From assembly GCA_001986395.2 (NCBI GenBank), contig MQVO02000004.1, positions 62,001-126,000 on the forward strand: a stretch of DNA of 64,000 nucleotides, in the 5' to 3' direction. Shown piece after piece: positions 33,074-43,712 of the stretch (positions are counted from its first letter, which is position 1; the number at the start of each line of letters is the position of its first letter). The position numbers and the translations under genes are program-made. Below the pieces are notes generated by a model. The model saw nothing but the letters and a program-made list of their open reading frames with translations. It had not been told where the DNA came from and made no database searches. This stretch comes from Irpex lacteus. Lineage: Eukaryota; Basidiomycota; Agaricomycetes; Polyporales; Irpicaceae.

Positions 33074-34646
33074 CTAGAGGCAGGTAGAAGCAAGCGAAAA
33101 CTCACGCGCCTGTGCGTTTAAACGTGATACTAAAGACTGATGGGTCTTTGGCGCGGGTCCAGTAGCGTAGGGGAATGCAGAGCTTATACCTGATTTGTAC
33201 GGGTTTGAAGTTGGTTCGTTGGCTTTGGTGAATGAGTCTGCGGATTCAGATTCCGGTGGATACTCGATTGGAGGGGCACTAGAGATTTTTGAAGTCTTTC
33301 AGTTCACTTTGGTCATAAAAGCGGTCCCCTTTGAAGAAAATATCTTACGGCGTAGACGGAGACTCATAGTCGATCTCGGTATATGAAGTGATCGGTGACA
33401 TTGAGCAAAAATCGGACGAAAGCAAAGGTGAGGTGATGGGTGGCCGTTCTGCTAGAAGTGTCGAGAGCGTCGTGAGCAAGGCGGGCAATGCCTTCTGGCC
33501 GTACGACCGGTTTCCCTGGGATATCGACGTGGTGATTTCGAGTACTTTTGGTAGTACATTTGCAAACGTCGCGTTCGTATAGAGCATCTCAAGTTCCATG
33601 TCTAGGATATCGCTGTACCTGTGTCACAATATTGAGATAGCATTCAGACTATACCGAAGGCGACTGACATGGAGGAGAATCGTGAAAATGTTTCTCTTCC
33701 TATGGTTTCTACAGTAATCTTCCTTTTGATATCTTTCATTGCTAGAAGCTTCAGTTCTTGAATGCCAATCTAGTTTGTTCGCCCATAACAATTGCATCAA
33801 TCATGATGTTTATACAGGTAAAGTAGTACTACTTACGATATCGGCGAGGCGATAAATCGACTTCGGGGAACATAGCGGAGGAAGGCGCGGGTTCTTATGT
33901 CGATGCTTAACCTGTTCCGCGACATAGAGTGCGAGACCTTGAGACTTCAGTGTCGCAAAATAGATTTTCCCTGTATAGATAAAGTGTACGAGAGCTCGCC
34001 AGCTACAGCGATACATAGGTCAAGTAAGTCGATAACCGCAGTGCCACAGTGGATGTTTTACTACGTACGTGGTAGCGGCAATATTTGGGATAACAACGCG
34101 GTACCTGTACTGCGATCCCACGAGCCGAAGCTTTCTTGATTTCTCAGAGCTATTTCCAAACAGTGGTAGGTTGTGCGTATCCCTATAATTGTTGTTGTCG
34201 TCGTCTTCCGAGTCGTCGTGATAGTCATTATGGTCCGTAAGGCTATACCGTCTTCCGGGCGACACTTGGCCTTCAGCTTCAAAGTCATCGATGTCACTGT
34301 CGGATTCATAATCATAATCTTCGGATACGACATCGATCTGCTGCCCGACTCTAGACTCGTCGTTGAAATCTATGACAGTCACGTTATGAGAAAAGCTCGT
34401 ATAGGACCAGCATAGCGGAAAAAAGATGATATTTGTGTACTGACGATTAAGAAAGTGCGGCGCGGCTGCTTTCATGACTTCGCTATTCGCGTAGACTACG
34501 CGAGGCTTTCCTATCTTGAGATTTCGTACACGCTGAGAATACAAGTAATATCCTGTGTCCGCGAATGTTCCTTCATCGGCACAAGTCGCAAGGGCAGCCT
34601 GAAGAGCAGAGGTGGGGAATACCTTCGAGGTAGCCGATGTCGCCAT
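33074..34646 (-). CDS. BTB/POZ protein, copy 2 of the array
   Basis: ATG at 34646 (MATSATSKVFPTSALQ). Same core as its neighbours: FADTGYYLYSQR, RVVYANSEVMKAAAPHF, an intron of 69 bp before DFNDESRVGQ, an acidic insert SEDYDYESDSDIDDFEAE followed by an Asp/Asn-rich run, YRVVIPNIAATT, WRALVHFIYTGKIYFATL, LPPLCSPKSIYRLAD, and MELEMLYTNATFANVLPKVLE. After SYTEIDYESPSTP a donor GTAAGA can splice to a final exon (PPIEYPPESESADSF..) ending at 33074; without it the chain stops at 33345. The C-terminal exon is a coding-like but unmatched tail. Confidence 0.78.
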
Positions 34647-35162
34647 AGTCGCGATCGCCTAGATGGGGACCAGGATTCAAAAGGACGCAGTACCTGTCGC
34701 TCGAACCCCAGATATATGTACTGGTCACAAGACACCAGGTGCCGTAAGCGTGATTCGTTCTCGATGTATATGACGTTTGGCTGTACAATTCTATGGGGGC
34801 ACGGGGTCACTATCAGAACGTAAGCGAACAAGATCATAATTAGAACGGAAACTCACGACCTCGGTACTCAATCTTCCTCCGCAGTAAATAACCCTATTCG
34901 GGTCGTGAGAGAAACGCCTTCCACTAGAACATGATTCCGCTTGCTCTGAGGATATTACGTAGTTCGGATGCATGAGAAAAGGCTTGTGTGCCAGTGGTGC
35001 TACCAACTGAGCGATCGGAAGTGAAAAGCCTTCGCGTTTTTCAGCGTTGAACAATACCCTGAGACGTCGAGTGAAGTATAGCCATACTATAGCTAAGGAT
35101 CGTTCATTCATACAAAGTGGACAGACCATGATGCATGATGCATCACTCCGATGATCCCTGGC
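34647..35162. other. intergenic between BTB copy 2 and disrupted F-box copy
   Basis: Upstream region of BTB copy 2. A 112-codon minus-strand frame (34791-35129) shows no family. Nothing else supported. Confidence 0.35.
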
Positions 35163-37270
35163 TCAATCCCTGGCTCCGTGCCGGAATTCAAACACTTCAA
35201 CCTCAGAGGCGGGATCCCGACCAGGGTATCGGCGATACCTCGACACGAACCCCGGCACGAGACTGGTCCACTCAATACCGATATCGTCTAGACCAAGTAT
35301 GCTGACGATCGTCTCAGTCTTGTTTTGAAGTCCTTCACTGCAAAGCATGCATTAATAACTACTCGGCACTGAAATATAGAAGACACGCACACAAACCCGA
35401 GGCCACATGTAGTTCCCCATCCTCGAAAAGTTCTTGCTGTGCGATTTAAGTCCCGTTCTTCGTCGAAAAGGATCGCCCAGGAAACAACGCCTCTTGGGAC
35501 ATTAATGTCTCCCGTGAGTTTCCACGCACTGACAGTATTCGATGCATCGTCGTAAGTTAGCCAAAGCACTTCTGTCCCATGCCCATCGTAGTCTCCCAAC
35601 CATATTCCTTCAAATCTGGCAGGGCTGGACTCTGAGCCAGTAGTTACGATCTCTGAAGAATGAAGAGTCGTTTTATTGTGCGGGCTGGCGTTTTGGGCGT
35701 CGCGAGATGTGACGTTCATGTCCCCAAAGTGTGGGAAATTGATCAGACTACATTGCGGTAAGCAATTTGTTACCGTCTGTTCTTATCCCTTTTACCAGTT
35801 TTGTATTCTGGCGCTTATTCAACTACAAACACAAACTGATTTTTGCAAGCACAGCGACTGTACCATTCTGAGTAAAAGCTCAGGTAAGCCTAGCCTTACT
35901 ACGTCCCTATTCTATTGTTGTACTACCCAGGAGAGAAAACAGCCCTTAAGTGAGCACTCACGCTCACAAGAAAGCGAGTGAACCCAGCCACAGAAACTAT
36001 TCAAACTCAGGCGCGCTCCAGTTTCGATGCACTCGACGATCGCGACAACTTGAAGGCTGCGGGTTCGATTCCTGCCAGTGCTATCTTCGAATACTCAGCT
36101 GTACTGTGACATTGTACACGGTCTGTGTTAGGGTACTGTAATCATGTAAAAGGTAGTGTTACTCTGCTATATTGGTTGTTTCAAGTCTAATATAACAAAG
36201 CTGGGAGCTCAATTCAGAGATCGTATCCCGCCGCTTTGACGGCTGCTCCCTCAAGTGTCGAGCTTGTAGATGGGGCGGCGAAGAGGGTAATATCTCGTCT
36301 CGGTACACTTGATACCGCTAGCAGACGGGTCTGTATGCCAGTTTCTGAGATCTGTGATATTGTCGTTGAGATGATGTATGTCACTAGGGAGAACAGCTCT
36401 TGGTCCAGTCCTTGTGCGGGTTGGGGATTTGATGCATAGTGCTTTCGGCTTGCCGATGCGCCCAGCAGCTGTGAACAGTGCTATATTCATAGCACCTTCA
36501 CGTGATAGAGGTGATGATTCCGGGCTTAGGATATGGAGCTTTGGTGATGATTCTACGACAATGCATGGAAGTTCATGACAACTATCGTACCAGACGTCGT
36601 GTAAACTCCCAGGAAAGGGAGGATGTGAACAGAAAAGGCGCGAAGCCACGGAAATTGCGTGATAGAGATATGTCGCTTCCCTAGTTTCAGATAAGATGTG
36701 GAGAGTTGGGTATACTCCCTGAGCTGTGTCCTGCACGGACATTTCTTCAGAACGCCCGTACTCCATACGCCAGCGGAGAACGGCTTCCGTCGAAGATGGT
36801 GATGTAGATGACCGTGAGTCTTCTCTATCATGGAGTGAAATACAGAGGAATAAGTCGTACTCCGGAAGGGGAGGTTGTGATTCGTCTTCCTCAAGCTCGC
36901 GAGTGGGCGACAATATCCAGGTCTCTCCGACTATAGCGCGAATCGCAGGGTCGACGCGGAATTCGATTATGGAGCCAAAGAAAGGAAGATCGCCAGCCCA
37001 TAGGCCAATGAGGGGACCGTACTTATGAAGCAAACAGGAATAGACCTGGAAATACGAGCTACCGCACAGATCGTCTGGGTCAGGGACTCCATACTTGACG
37101 CAAAAGCGACGCCAGATAGCTTCTTCAGCTATGTAGGCGTGCATTGCCTTGCATGTTAGGAGGAGATGGACGATGTCGGTAGCAGGCATGTACGTGGACA
37201 GTATGCATACGAGCTCGTTCGGTAAGTGCGCCAAACCCACGCGAGTGATAGAGTCCTGGCTTGAGGTCAT
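35163..37270 (-). pseudogene. F-box protein, FBXO31-like, copy 4, disrupted by insertion
   Basis: The N-terminal part (37270 to 36251) starts MTSSQDSITRVGLAHLPNELVC, holds the F-box and YGPLIGLWAGDLPFFGSIIEF, and is open to CTETRYYPL. There the frame shifts (the neighbouring frame reads FAAPSTSSTLEGAAV, which fits better) and stops. The C-terminal part resumes near 35660 with PARFEGIWLGDYDGHGTEVLW..LTGDINVPRG and, after a valid intron, IGIEWTSLVPGFVSRYRRYPGR, ending at 35163. Between lie about 530 bp not present in copies 1-3. I find no donor at the break that would remove this as an intron. Copy 4 is closest to copy 1. Both halves are otherwise uneroded, so the disruption is recent, or the halves are expressed separately. 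Confidence 0.75.
35740..36240. mobile_element. insertion in F-box copy 4 with tRNA-like segment (SINE candidate)
   Basis: The part of the interval without counterpart in the other F-box copies. On the plus strand it contains GGTTCGATTCC at 36062-36072, a perfect match to the RNA polymerase III B box, inside a five-pair T-stem (GCGGG/CCTGC). About 35 bp earlier is GCGCTCCAGTTTCGATGCACTCGAC-type sequence resembling a D-arm (A box) and anticodon stem. The acceptor stem pairs poorly. This fits a tRNA-derived SINE head, but no second copy exists in the window and clear target-site duplications were not found. Boundaries approximate. Confidence 0.45.
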
Positions 37271-37987
37271 GCTGCAAGGAATCATGAAGGCAGAGAGTAC
37301 AATCTTCACGTAAGATTGGCTTGGCAACGTTAACGCAGACGTACGCACACAGAACGAAGTGCTTACTTTCAGCCTTGGTTACGGTTCATGCACGTTCATG
37401 GACGTCCTGGGAAACAATACTGTGTACGTCTGTTTGTTCATTCATCATCGACTTCTGCTTTTGTAACCGGTGACGCCAATAATATGAGGATTTCGAACTC
37501 AGAAAAGCCTCTTAATCCGATCCATTTGTTTACAGCGAATTCGCGAAAGTGGGTAAGATATTGTGTTCCATCCACCAGCCTGAGAGAAGAATGAGGTCCA
37601 GCATCGAGTAGTACATACTCTACTACGGTAACTGCGTTCGCTACCTTCGCAGCCACAGCTAGTATAAGTAATCCCCATAGCTGTTTTTGAGCTTCGGCGC
37701 GATGGTAGGTACCTGTCTTGTCCCTGCCAGTGGCGTCGATAGTGTCAATGAGAGCTGTGTTCTCATCGCCTGCTGAGTCGATGTCGAGACTGACTCGGAG
37801 GTTAATCAAATGAATTCATGCCAGGTTGTAATGATACGATAATCACACATTACGGTCTGACTGCTACGGAAAGAGCCCAGAATGGCCAGCTCGTGTTACA
37901 CGGACAGGCTACCACCATGAGCTGTATATTGAACGGGAAGAGTGACATTAGTACTTGGAAGGGTTGTGGATAATAATTCTTCAACCC
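37271..37987. other. intergenic between F-box copy 4 and BTB copy 3
   Basis: A minus-strand open frame of about 120 codons (37438-37806) includes a hydrophobic stretch (LLILAVAAKVANAVTVVEYVLL) but has no ATG at its 5' end and no recognisable family. It could be an exon or a chance frame. Confidence 0.3.
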
Positions 37988-39505
37988 TTACTCTAGCTGT
38001 GCTTTCTTGTTCTTCTTGGTCCCAGTACTCTTGGTGGGTACTGTCGTCACCGTGGCAGCTTCGCTACTAAGATTAAGACTTTTGTTTGTAAACGTGGGTG
38101 GTTCTGGACGACTGCCAGGCTTAACTCACAAAGGAGAAGGTGGGTCACCAGCTGATGGTATTGGGATGTCTGAAATTGAAGGTTTCGGCAAATCCTCGAT
38201 TGGAGAGAGACTGCACGTGTCAAGTCGTTAACAACTTGTTTCATAAAGGCGTGAACAACTGGGAAGAAGGCCACTTACACCCTAACTATTATCTCTCGAT
38301 CAGGCTCGGAATCGATCTCGTTATCTAGCCCTCGAGCAGGCGAAAGTGGCGGTTTAAGTGGCTGGACTAGCAAAGTAGAAAGTTTCGTGAGCAGCATGGC
38401 CAGAGCCTTCTCGCTGTACGGCATGTTTCCCCGGGCCATCGACGTAGTTAATTTCAAAACTTTCGGTAGCGTGTCGGCGAGCATAGAACCCGAATACAGA
38501 ATCTCTAGCTCTGTGTCTAGGACCTCGTCATACCTTCAAGTGATTAATGAAATATTAAGTGCCCCGGGGTCGACATGACTCACATGGATGAAAAGCGCGA
38601 GAATATCTCTCTCGCGGCACTTTCTGAAGTGATCTTCGTCTTGAGATCCTCTCGAGCCAAGAATTTGAGCTCCTCGATACCAACCTAAATTTTCGTCGAA
38701 GTAAATTAGTGAGTGTTTGCATCAATACGGTGCAAAACAACTTACGAAATCGGCAAGGCGATAAATCGATTTCGGAGAACATAACGGAGGAAGGTGTGGG
38801 TGTTTCTCTCGATGCTTAATTTGTTCCGCGGCACGAAGTGTGAGGCCTTGGGACTTCAGAGGCGCAAAATAAATTTCTCCAGAGTAGATGAAGTGCACGA
38901 GAGCTTGCCAGCTACACTTACAATATATCAGCAATTGACGACCCCGCCAGTAGAAATGTTAAACGACGTACGTTGTGGCGGCGACATCTGGAATAACAAC
39001 GTGATACTTGTACTGCGAGCCCGCAAGCTCAAGCTTTGCTGGTCCCGGTGACCCGGCACTTTCGCGATCTAACACCCGACTACGCATCGTACTTCGAGAC
39101 TCCTTACTCGAATGAGTGCAGCGTTGCGCACATTCTTCAACTTCAGAGTCGTCGATGTCACTGTCTGACTGATAGTCGTAATCTTCGGTTTCAGCATCGA
39201 TATTTTGGCCTGCCATAGAGTCGTCGTTGAAATCTACCGCAACGAGTATGATTAGAGATTGTGGAGGGCCGGCACAACAGAAAGAGCAAGCTTGTATACT
39301 GACGGTTACAACATTGAGGTCCTGCTGCCCTCATGACCCTACTACTCGCGTAGACCACACGAGGCTTTCCTATCTTCCAATTTCGTCCACGCTGAGAATA
39401 CAAGTAATAGGCTGTGTCCGCAAATGTTGCTTCAGCGACAGAAGTCGCAAGGGCAACCTGAAGAGCAGCGGTAGGGAACAGTTGCGACTTAGCTGACGTT
39501 GACAT
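37988..39505 (-). CDS. BTB/POZ protein, copy 3 of the array
   Basis: ATG at 39505 (MSTSAKSQLFPTAALQ). Core blocks: FADTAYYLYSQRGRNWKIG, RVVYASSRVMRAAGP, then an intron and DFNDDSMAGQNIDAETEDYDYQ with SDSDIDDSE; YHVVIPDVAATT, WQALVHFIYSGEIYFAPLK, LPPLCSPKSIYRLADF, and AMLADTLPKVLKLTTSMARGN. Two further introns give a C-terminal tail SLSPIEDLPKPSISDIP..LNLSSEAATVTTVPTK ending in a basic run (GTKKNKKAQLE) at 37988. Copies 2, 3 and 4 are closely alike in the core, while each tail is different. Confidence 0.78.
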
Positions 39506-40630
39506 GGCCGCTGGAGTAACGTGGAAGGCTGGGATACGAAAGGGGTGGCTGCTTGGATCCGTCGGTATCTATATGTACTGTCAGTGGTCGACAGGTGGAA
39601 AGGACTTGCACAAAGGGAATAAAAGCATGATGCTTTGACGATGTACATAGCATCTGTTTATACGCTTCTGTAAACGCAGAAACCTCGATCAGACCGCACG
39701 CGAACAATGATAACACCGTTATTTTCGGAATGGAAACTCACCACCTCGATGCCAAAGTATGAGATACTATATCAACTTCGGCATCGTCTTTGTCTACTAT
39801 AACTCCTCGGATAGTCTTTATCAAGAATTATATTCGTTCCATGGGAAGTGATGTGAAACGAGGACAGCGCCACATCCCATAGACTTGCATCAGTATGGTA
39901 TTCTCGTCTTCAGATACACGTCAAAATATAAGCGCGGCGCCGTCGTGGATGATTGTGGTCTACACTTTGCCGTAGCTATACTACATGCAGTACGTGGCCA
40001 TACACATGACGAAAGGTCAATAAGCATCATTATATACAACGAATCACGATGGGACACGTACACGAGCCACTGTCATGGATGGTATTGCATAAGGCGTGCT
40101 CGATTCTGGTCCTCGACGGGCTTGAAAAGCAGCGGTTTCCTGCGAAAATTGCAAGAATTGACCACGCCTATAAGGTAGCTGCTTGCACAACTTGAACCAT
40201 CCTGAACGCAAAGCCCCGCACTGAATACCACAATGGCAAACACAGGCTAGGTCGTGGCCTGCCTCCTCCGGTTATGTGAATACGGGTGAATACGGCCTAT
40301 TTGACATTTTCATGGTTCTAATATAAGCAGACGGCCATCACGGTTACCTGCGGTGCTCCAAGCTATACCAAAAAATGCCAGTATTAGAGAACTGAGAGTT
40401 TACTTCCCCATAAACGAGCGAAAGAATCGAGACAGATCGATTAGACCCTGATTGCGTTGTGCAAAAGTTGAAGGGTATCAACAGCAGTCCTCGTTTATCA
40501 TCCAATAGTTACACACTCGGTTCGAAGAGCTTACATTTGCGTTCGGTATGTAAGCAGAAATTTTCAAGGTTATATGACAAAGTCGAATGAGTAGGACTCA
40601 ACACAGGTAGCGAGACTTTGTACCGTCACC
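39506..40630. other. intergenic between BTB copies 3 and 4
   Basis: A 97-codon plus-strand frame (39885-40178) has no family. No further BTB or F-box remnant could be recognised here. Confidence 0.35.
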
Positions 40631-42266
40631 TTAGAAACCCCAAGGTGACCTCGTACCGAGCGTTGGATCGGGCAGAGGTATGGTCGTGGGTAAAGTGGTC
40701 GATGACGTAGCGTCAGTCGAGTATACAGAAGCAGGTTTGGCCTCTTCGATGTTCCTGTGCTTCCGTCTCGCTAATTTCTTTGCCATCTTCGCCGAGAATC
40801 CGCCCATGGCGACGCTTTCGTCCTCGGCGGCGGGTACTTGAGGCATATCAGCGGTGACATGTACTTGGCCTATTGGTGGTGTTTCGCTCGGCGCAGTGGA
40901 TAGGGGCGTCGGATACGGTGGCTGCGAAGGAGTGGTGCTGATAGTTTTCAGGTTCAGTAAATGAGATTCTCGAAGGGAGACCAATCGTGTGCTTACTTCA
41001 CGGACACCTGCTGGCTGTTGTCATGCCCGCTACTATGCTCTTCCACCCAAGGTGCATCCTGCTTGGCGTCGCTCGAACGTGCGAAACCAAACCCGGCAGG
41101 ACTACTTAAGAACGTCGAGAGCTTCGTCAGTAACGCCGCGAGCGCCTTCTCACTGTATGGCATGTTTCCTTGAGCAATCGACGTAGTAGTCTTGAGCACT
41201 TTAGGCAACGTATCTGCAAGCATGGAATCTTGGTATAGAATCTCTAGTTGCATATCCAGGATGTCGCTATACCTGAAACAAGAGATATATGTAAAGCACA
41301 CTGGAGGCTCGGAAAACACGATCGCTTACATGGAGGAGAAACGTGAGAACACCTCCCGCGCTACGGTCTCCTTGGTTATCTTGGCCTTGAGGTCTTTCTG
41401 TGCGAGATGTTTGAGTTCCTCAAGACCAACCTAGCCGGGATCACATGGAAATAGCATAAGTGCACTGATAGCCACCGATTAACGTCTACTTACAAACTCG
41501 GCAAGACGATAAACGGATTTAGGAGAACACAGTGGAGGAAGATGCGGAGTCTTCTCTCGGTGTTGATTTTGTTCCTCCCTACGAAGCTCAAGGCCTTGGG
41601 ACTTCAGCGGTGCAAAATGGATGGTGCCCGTATAAATAAAGTGCACGAGGGCTTGCCAGCTAGAATAGTATATACGATTATATATACGCTGATAACCCAG
41701 TTCTCAGCAGACTCGTAAAACGCACGTTTTTGCGGCGACATCAGGAATCACAACTCGGTACTTGTAACGAGTGCCCGCAAGTTCAAGTTTCTCAGATGCC
41801 AAGGAGTTATCATCTTCTGCGGGCGCTGGGCTGGGCGCACTCCTAGTGCTCTTGTCATCCCAGGCTTCGCCGTCCGATGAACCTTGAGCCTCTAGAGCCC
41901 TTTCCTCGGCCTCCGAGTCATCTATGTCGCTGTCTGAGTCATAACCATAATCTTCAGTCTCACGGTCGATCTTCTGCCCCGCAGCGGACTCTTCGTTGAA
42001 GTCTGCGCGAATCGAAGAGGGGACGATCAATAAGAAGAAGTGTGACGAGCAACAACGCACATACGCTTATGAAAATCTGGCGACGCTGCCTTCATAACCC
42101 CACTGTTCGCGTAAACTACCCGGGGATTTCCTATCTTCCAATTGCGACCGCGCTGAGAGTACAAGTAGTACGCCGTATCTGAAAATGTCCCGTTTGCCAC
42201 AGAAGTGGCCAGAGCAACTTGAAGAGCAGGAGTGGGGAATGCCGTCGAGGTAGCCGAGGTCGACAT
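40631..42266 (-). CDS. BTB/POZ protein, copy 4 of the array
   Basis: ATG at 42266 (MSTSATSTAFPTPALQ). Core blocks as in copy 3: FSDTAYYLYSQRGRNWKIG, RVVYANSGVMKAASPDF, an intron, DFNEESAAGQKIDRETEDYGY with SDSDIDDSEAEE, YRVVIPDVAAKT, WQALVHFIYTGTIHFAPLK, LPPLCSPKSVYRLAEF, and MQLEILYQDSMLADTLPKVLK. The tail (about 120 residues) is Ser/Pro/Thr-rich, contains a basic NLS-like KMAKKLARRKHRN and ends GTRSPWGF. The basic tail suggests nuclear entry, unlike copy 1. Likely CUL3-ligase receptor; substrate unknown. Confidence 0.8.
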
Positions 42267-42944
42267 TGTGGTGGTGTGGGACTTGTGGACGAAGGGACGT
42301 ACGTATGTATACGACGCGGACCACCTAGATATACTAACCAGCACACGTTGAATACACGTGTAGAATGGGGATCATGATCTGAGGGCAGGCGACTGCCGCT
42401 TGGGCGTGGGATTGAATGTTCTTGTGGGCGCATCTTAATGACAGACGTTATTTTCCACAAAGACAAGCACCGTCTGGCCACTTGCATTCGGCCATCGAAG
42501 CTCCATCTATTTCGATAACATGTCAGTGAAGTCTAAGAGCACAGTATTAACGTACACATTCAAACCTCTAAAGAAAACGCGCAGAAACGAAGATATCGCC
42601 GCAGCGCCACAGTACGGTTCAAAGCTGGATGTGGCGTCTCCATGGCGAGTCTATTATACCCAATGCGATAACTGTGACCTACATGTTGTGAGTATATAGT
42701 ATGTTCTGGTGCAAGTAGACATATATCCTGTGGCTTACCTGTCAAGTATGCGGTGTAAGACTTTCGTGCCCATATGTGGCGACAACGCATATAATCCTGT
42801 ACAGCGCCACACAAGTAGCACGCCCTCCCATCGCCTCAGGAGAAGCAATGACAGTATAAAACGCCCTCCGACATCAAACCTCTTGAACCTCGCCACTGGG
42901 CCCCACTATACCCTTGGGACTTACATCAAAATCGTCAGAAAGCC
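42267..42944. other. intergenic, divergent promoters of BTB copy 4 and orphan gene
   Basis: Contains TATAAAA at 42855-42861, about 84 bp before the orphan gene's ATG. No gene in between. Confidence 0.5.
42855..42861 (+). promoter_or_regulatory. TATA box of orphan gene
   Basis: TATAAAA in GACAGTATAAAACGCC, about 84 bp upstream of the start codon at 42945. Confidence 0.6.
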
Positions 42945-43712
42945 ATGACACCAAAAGTCAACGCAGTGTCACCTGACCAATGGAGCATGGCTTTCACATC
43001 CGACTATCACTCCACGGAGAGCACGCATGTCCTAGTGCAGTTCATGCCATTAGAACCTTGGCCATGGGTGGCAACAAAAACCGACGAACGACGACTCACC
43101 ACAACATACACCAGCCCAACTCCAGTCGATCTCGTCAACTTGACTGTCTCGTTCCGAGACTTTGACACCGCATCTGCCGCATTCTACGTAGCTTGCCAAA
43201 TGGGAGACGCTTGGGTAGCGGAGCGTGAAGCAAGATTCGGCCCGACGATGGGGTTCAGCAAGGAGGCCCGGGAGTACTTCCCATCATACTTGGAAGTACG
43301 GGACGTTGTGTTGCCAATGGTGTGGGAGACAACTTTGCATCGTGTAGAGGATATTCTTGACTCTGATTCTTGCCCGTTCGAATTTAAGACGTGCAACGCA
43401 ACCTACGTCGCTCTCGAACTGGACGACAACTTCCGTGACCCAATAGCGTTCTTGGCAAGGTTCGTCGAGCACAGGGACGGCCGTGGATTATGCATCGTGC
43501 GACATCCGCAAGTAAACGTCAAGTTCCGAGGCGAGATGACGCGCCATAGTGCTAGCAAGTCAAGACCGCCTGCTAGAAAATGTCAGAAATGCATGCGCAG
43601 AGCGAAAGACGAGACGGACCGAATTTTGGGAGACCTCTTCGTATGCCTGCCGCGTATACTAAGGGGCGATGAGAGGGCTTTCATGAAGTTTCATGACAGT
43701 GTTTTTCGATAG
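42945..43712 (+). CDS. uncharacterised 255-residue protein
   Basis: Intronless open frame starting MTPKVNAVSPDQWSMAF. I do not recognise a family. Visible features: a Trp/Pro-rich VQFMPLEPWPWVATK; DLVNLTVSFRDFDTASAAFYVACQM; a Cys pair with basic residues (RKCQKCMRRAKD) near residue 215; and the end RAFMKFHDSVFR. There is no signal peptide or membrane helix. Codon use looks coding and the TATA box supports expression. Degenerate copies of its 3' end and downstream flank lie to the right, showing that this gene has been tandemly duplicated and its copies decayed. Confidence 0.65.
   Translation: MTPKVNAVSPDQWSMAFTSDYHSTESTHVLVQFMPLEPWPWVATKTDERRLTTTYTSPTPVDLVNLTVSFRDFDTASAAFYVACQMGDAWVAEREARFGPTMGFSKEAREYFPSYLEVRDVVLPMVWETTLHRVEDILDSDSCPFEFKTCNATYVALELDDNFRDPIAFLARFVEHRDGRGLCIVRHPQVNVKFRGEMTRHSASKSRPPARKCQKCMRRAKDETDRILGDLFVCLPRILRGDERAFMKFHDSVFR

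Noticed and set aside
36010..36082. Possible functional tRNA gene
   Set aside because: The T-arm is good but the acceptor stem pairs poorly and no convincing anticodon loop forms. Kept as a tRNA-like part of an insertion.
35163..37270. F-box copy 4 as an intact gene with a 0.5 kb intron
   Set aside because: No donor near the break fits the frame, the upstream part is frameshifted, and introns elsewhere in the window are about 40-120 bp.
37438..37806. Minus-strand frame with a hydrophobic stretch
   Set aside because: No ATG at the 5' end and no recognisable family; may be chance.
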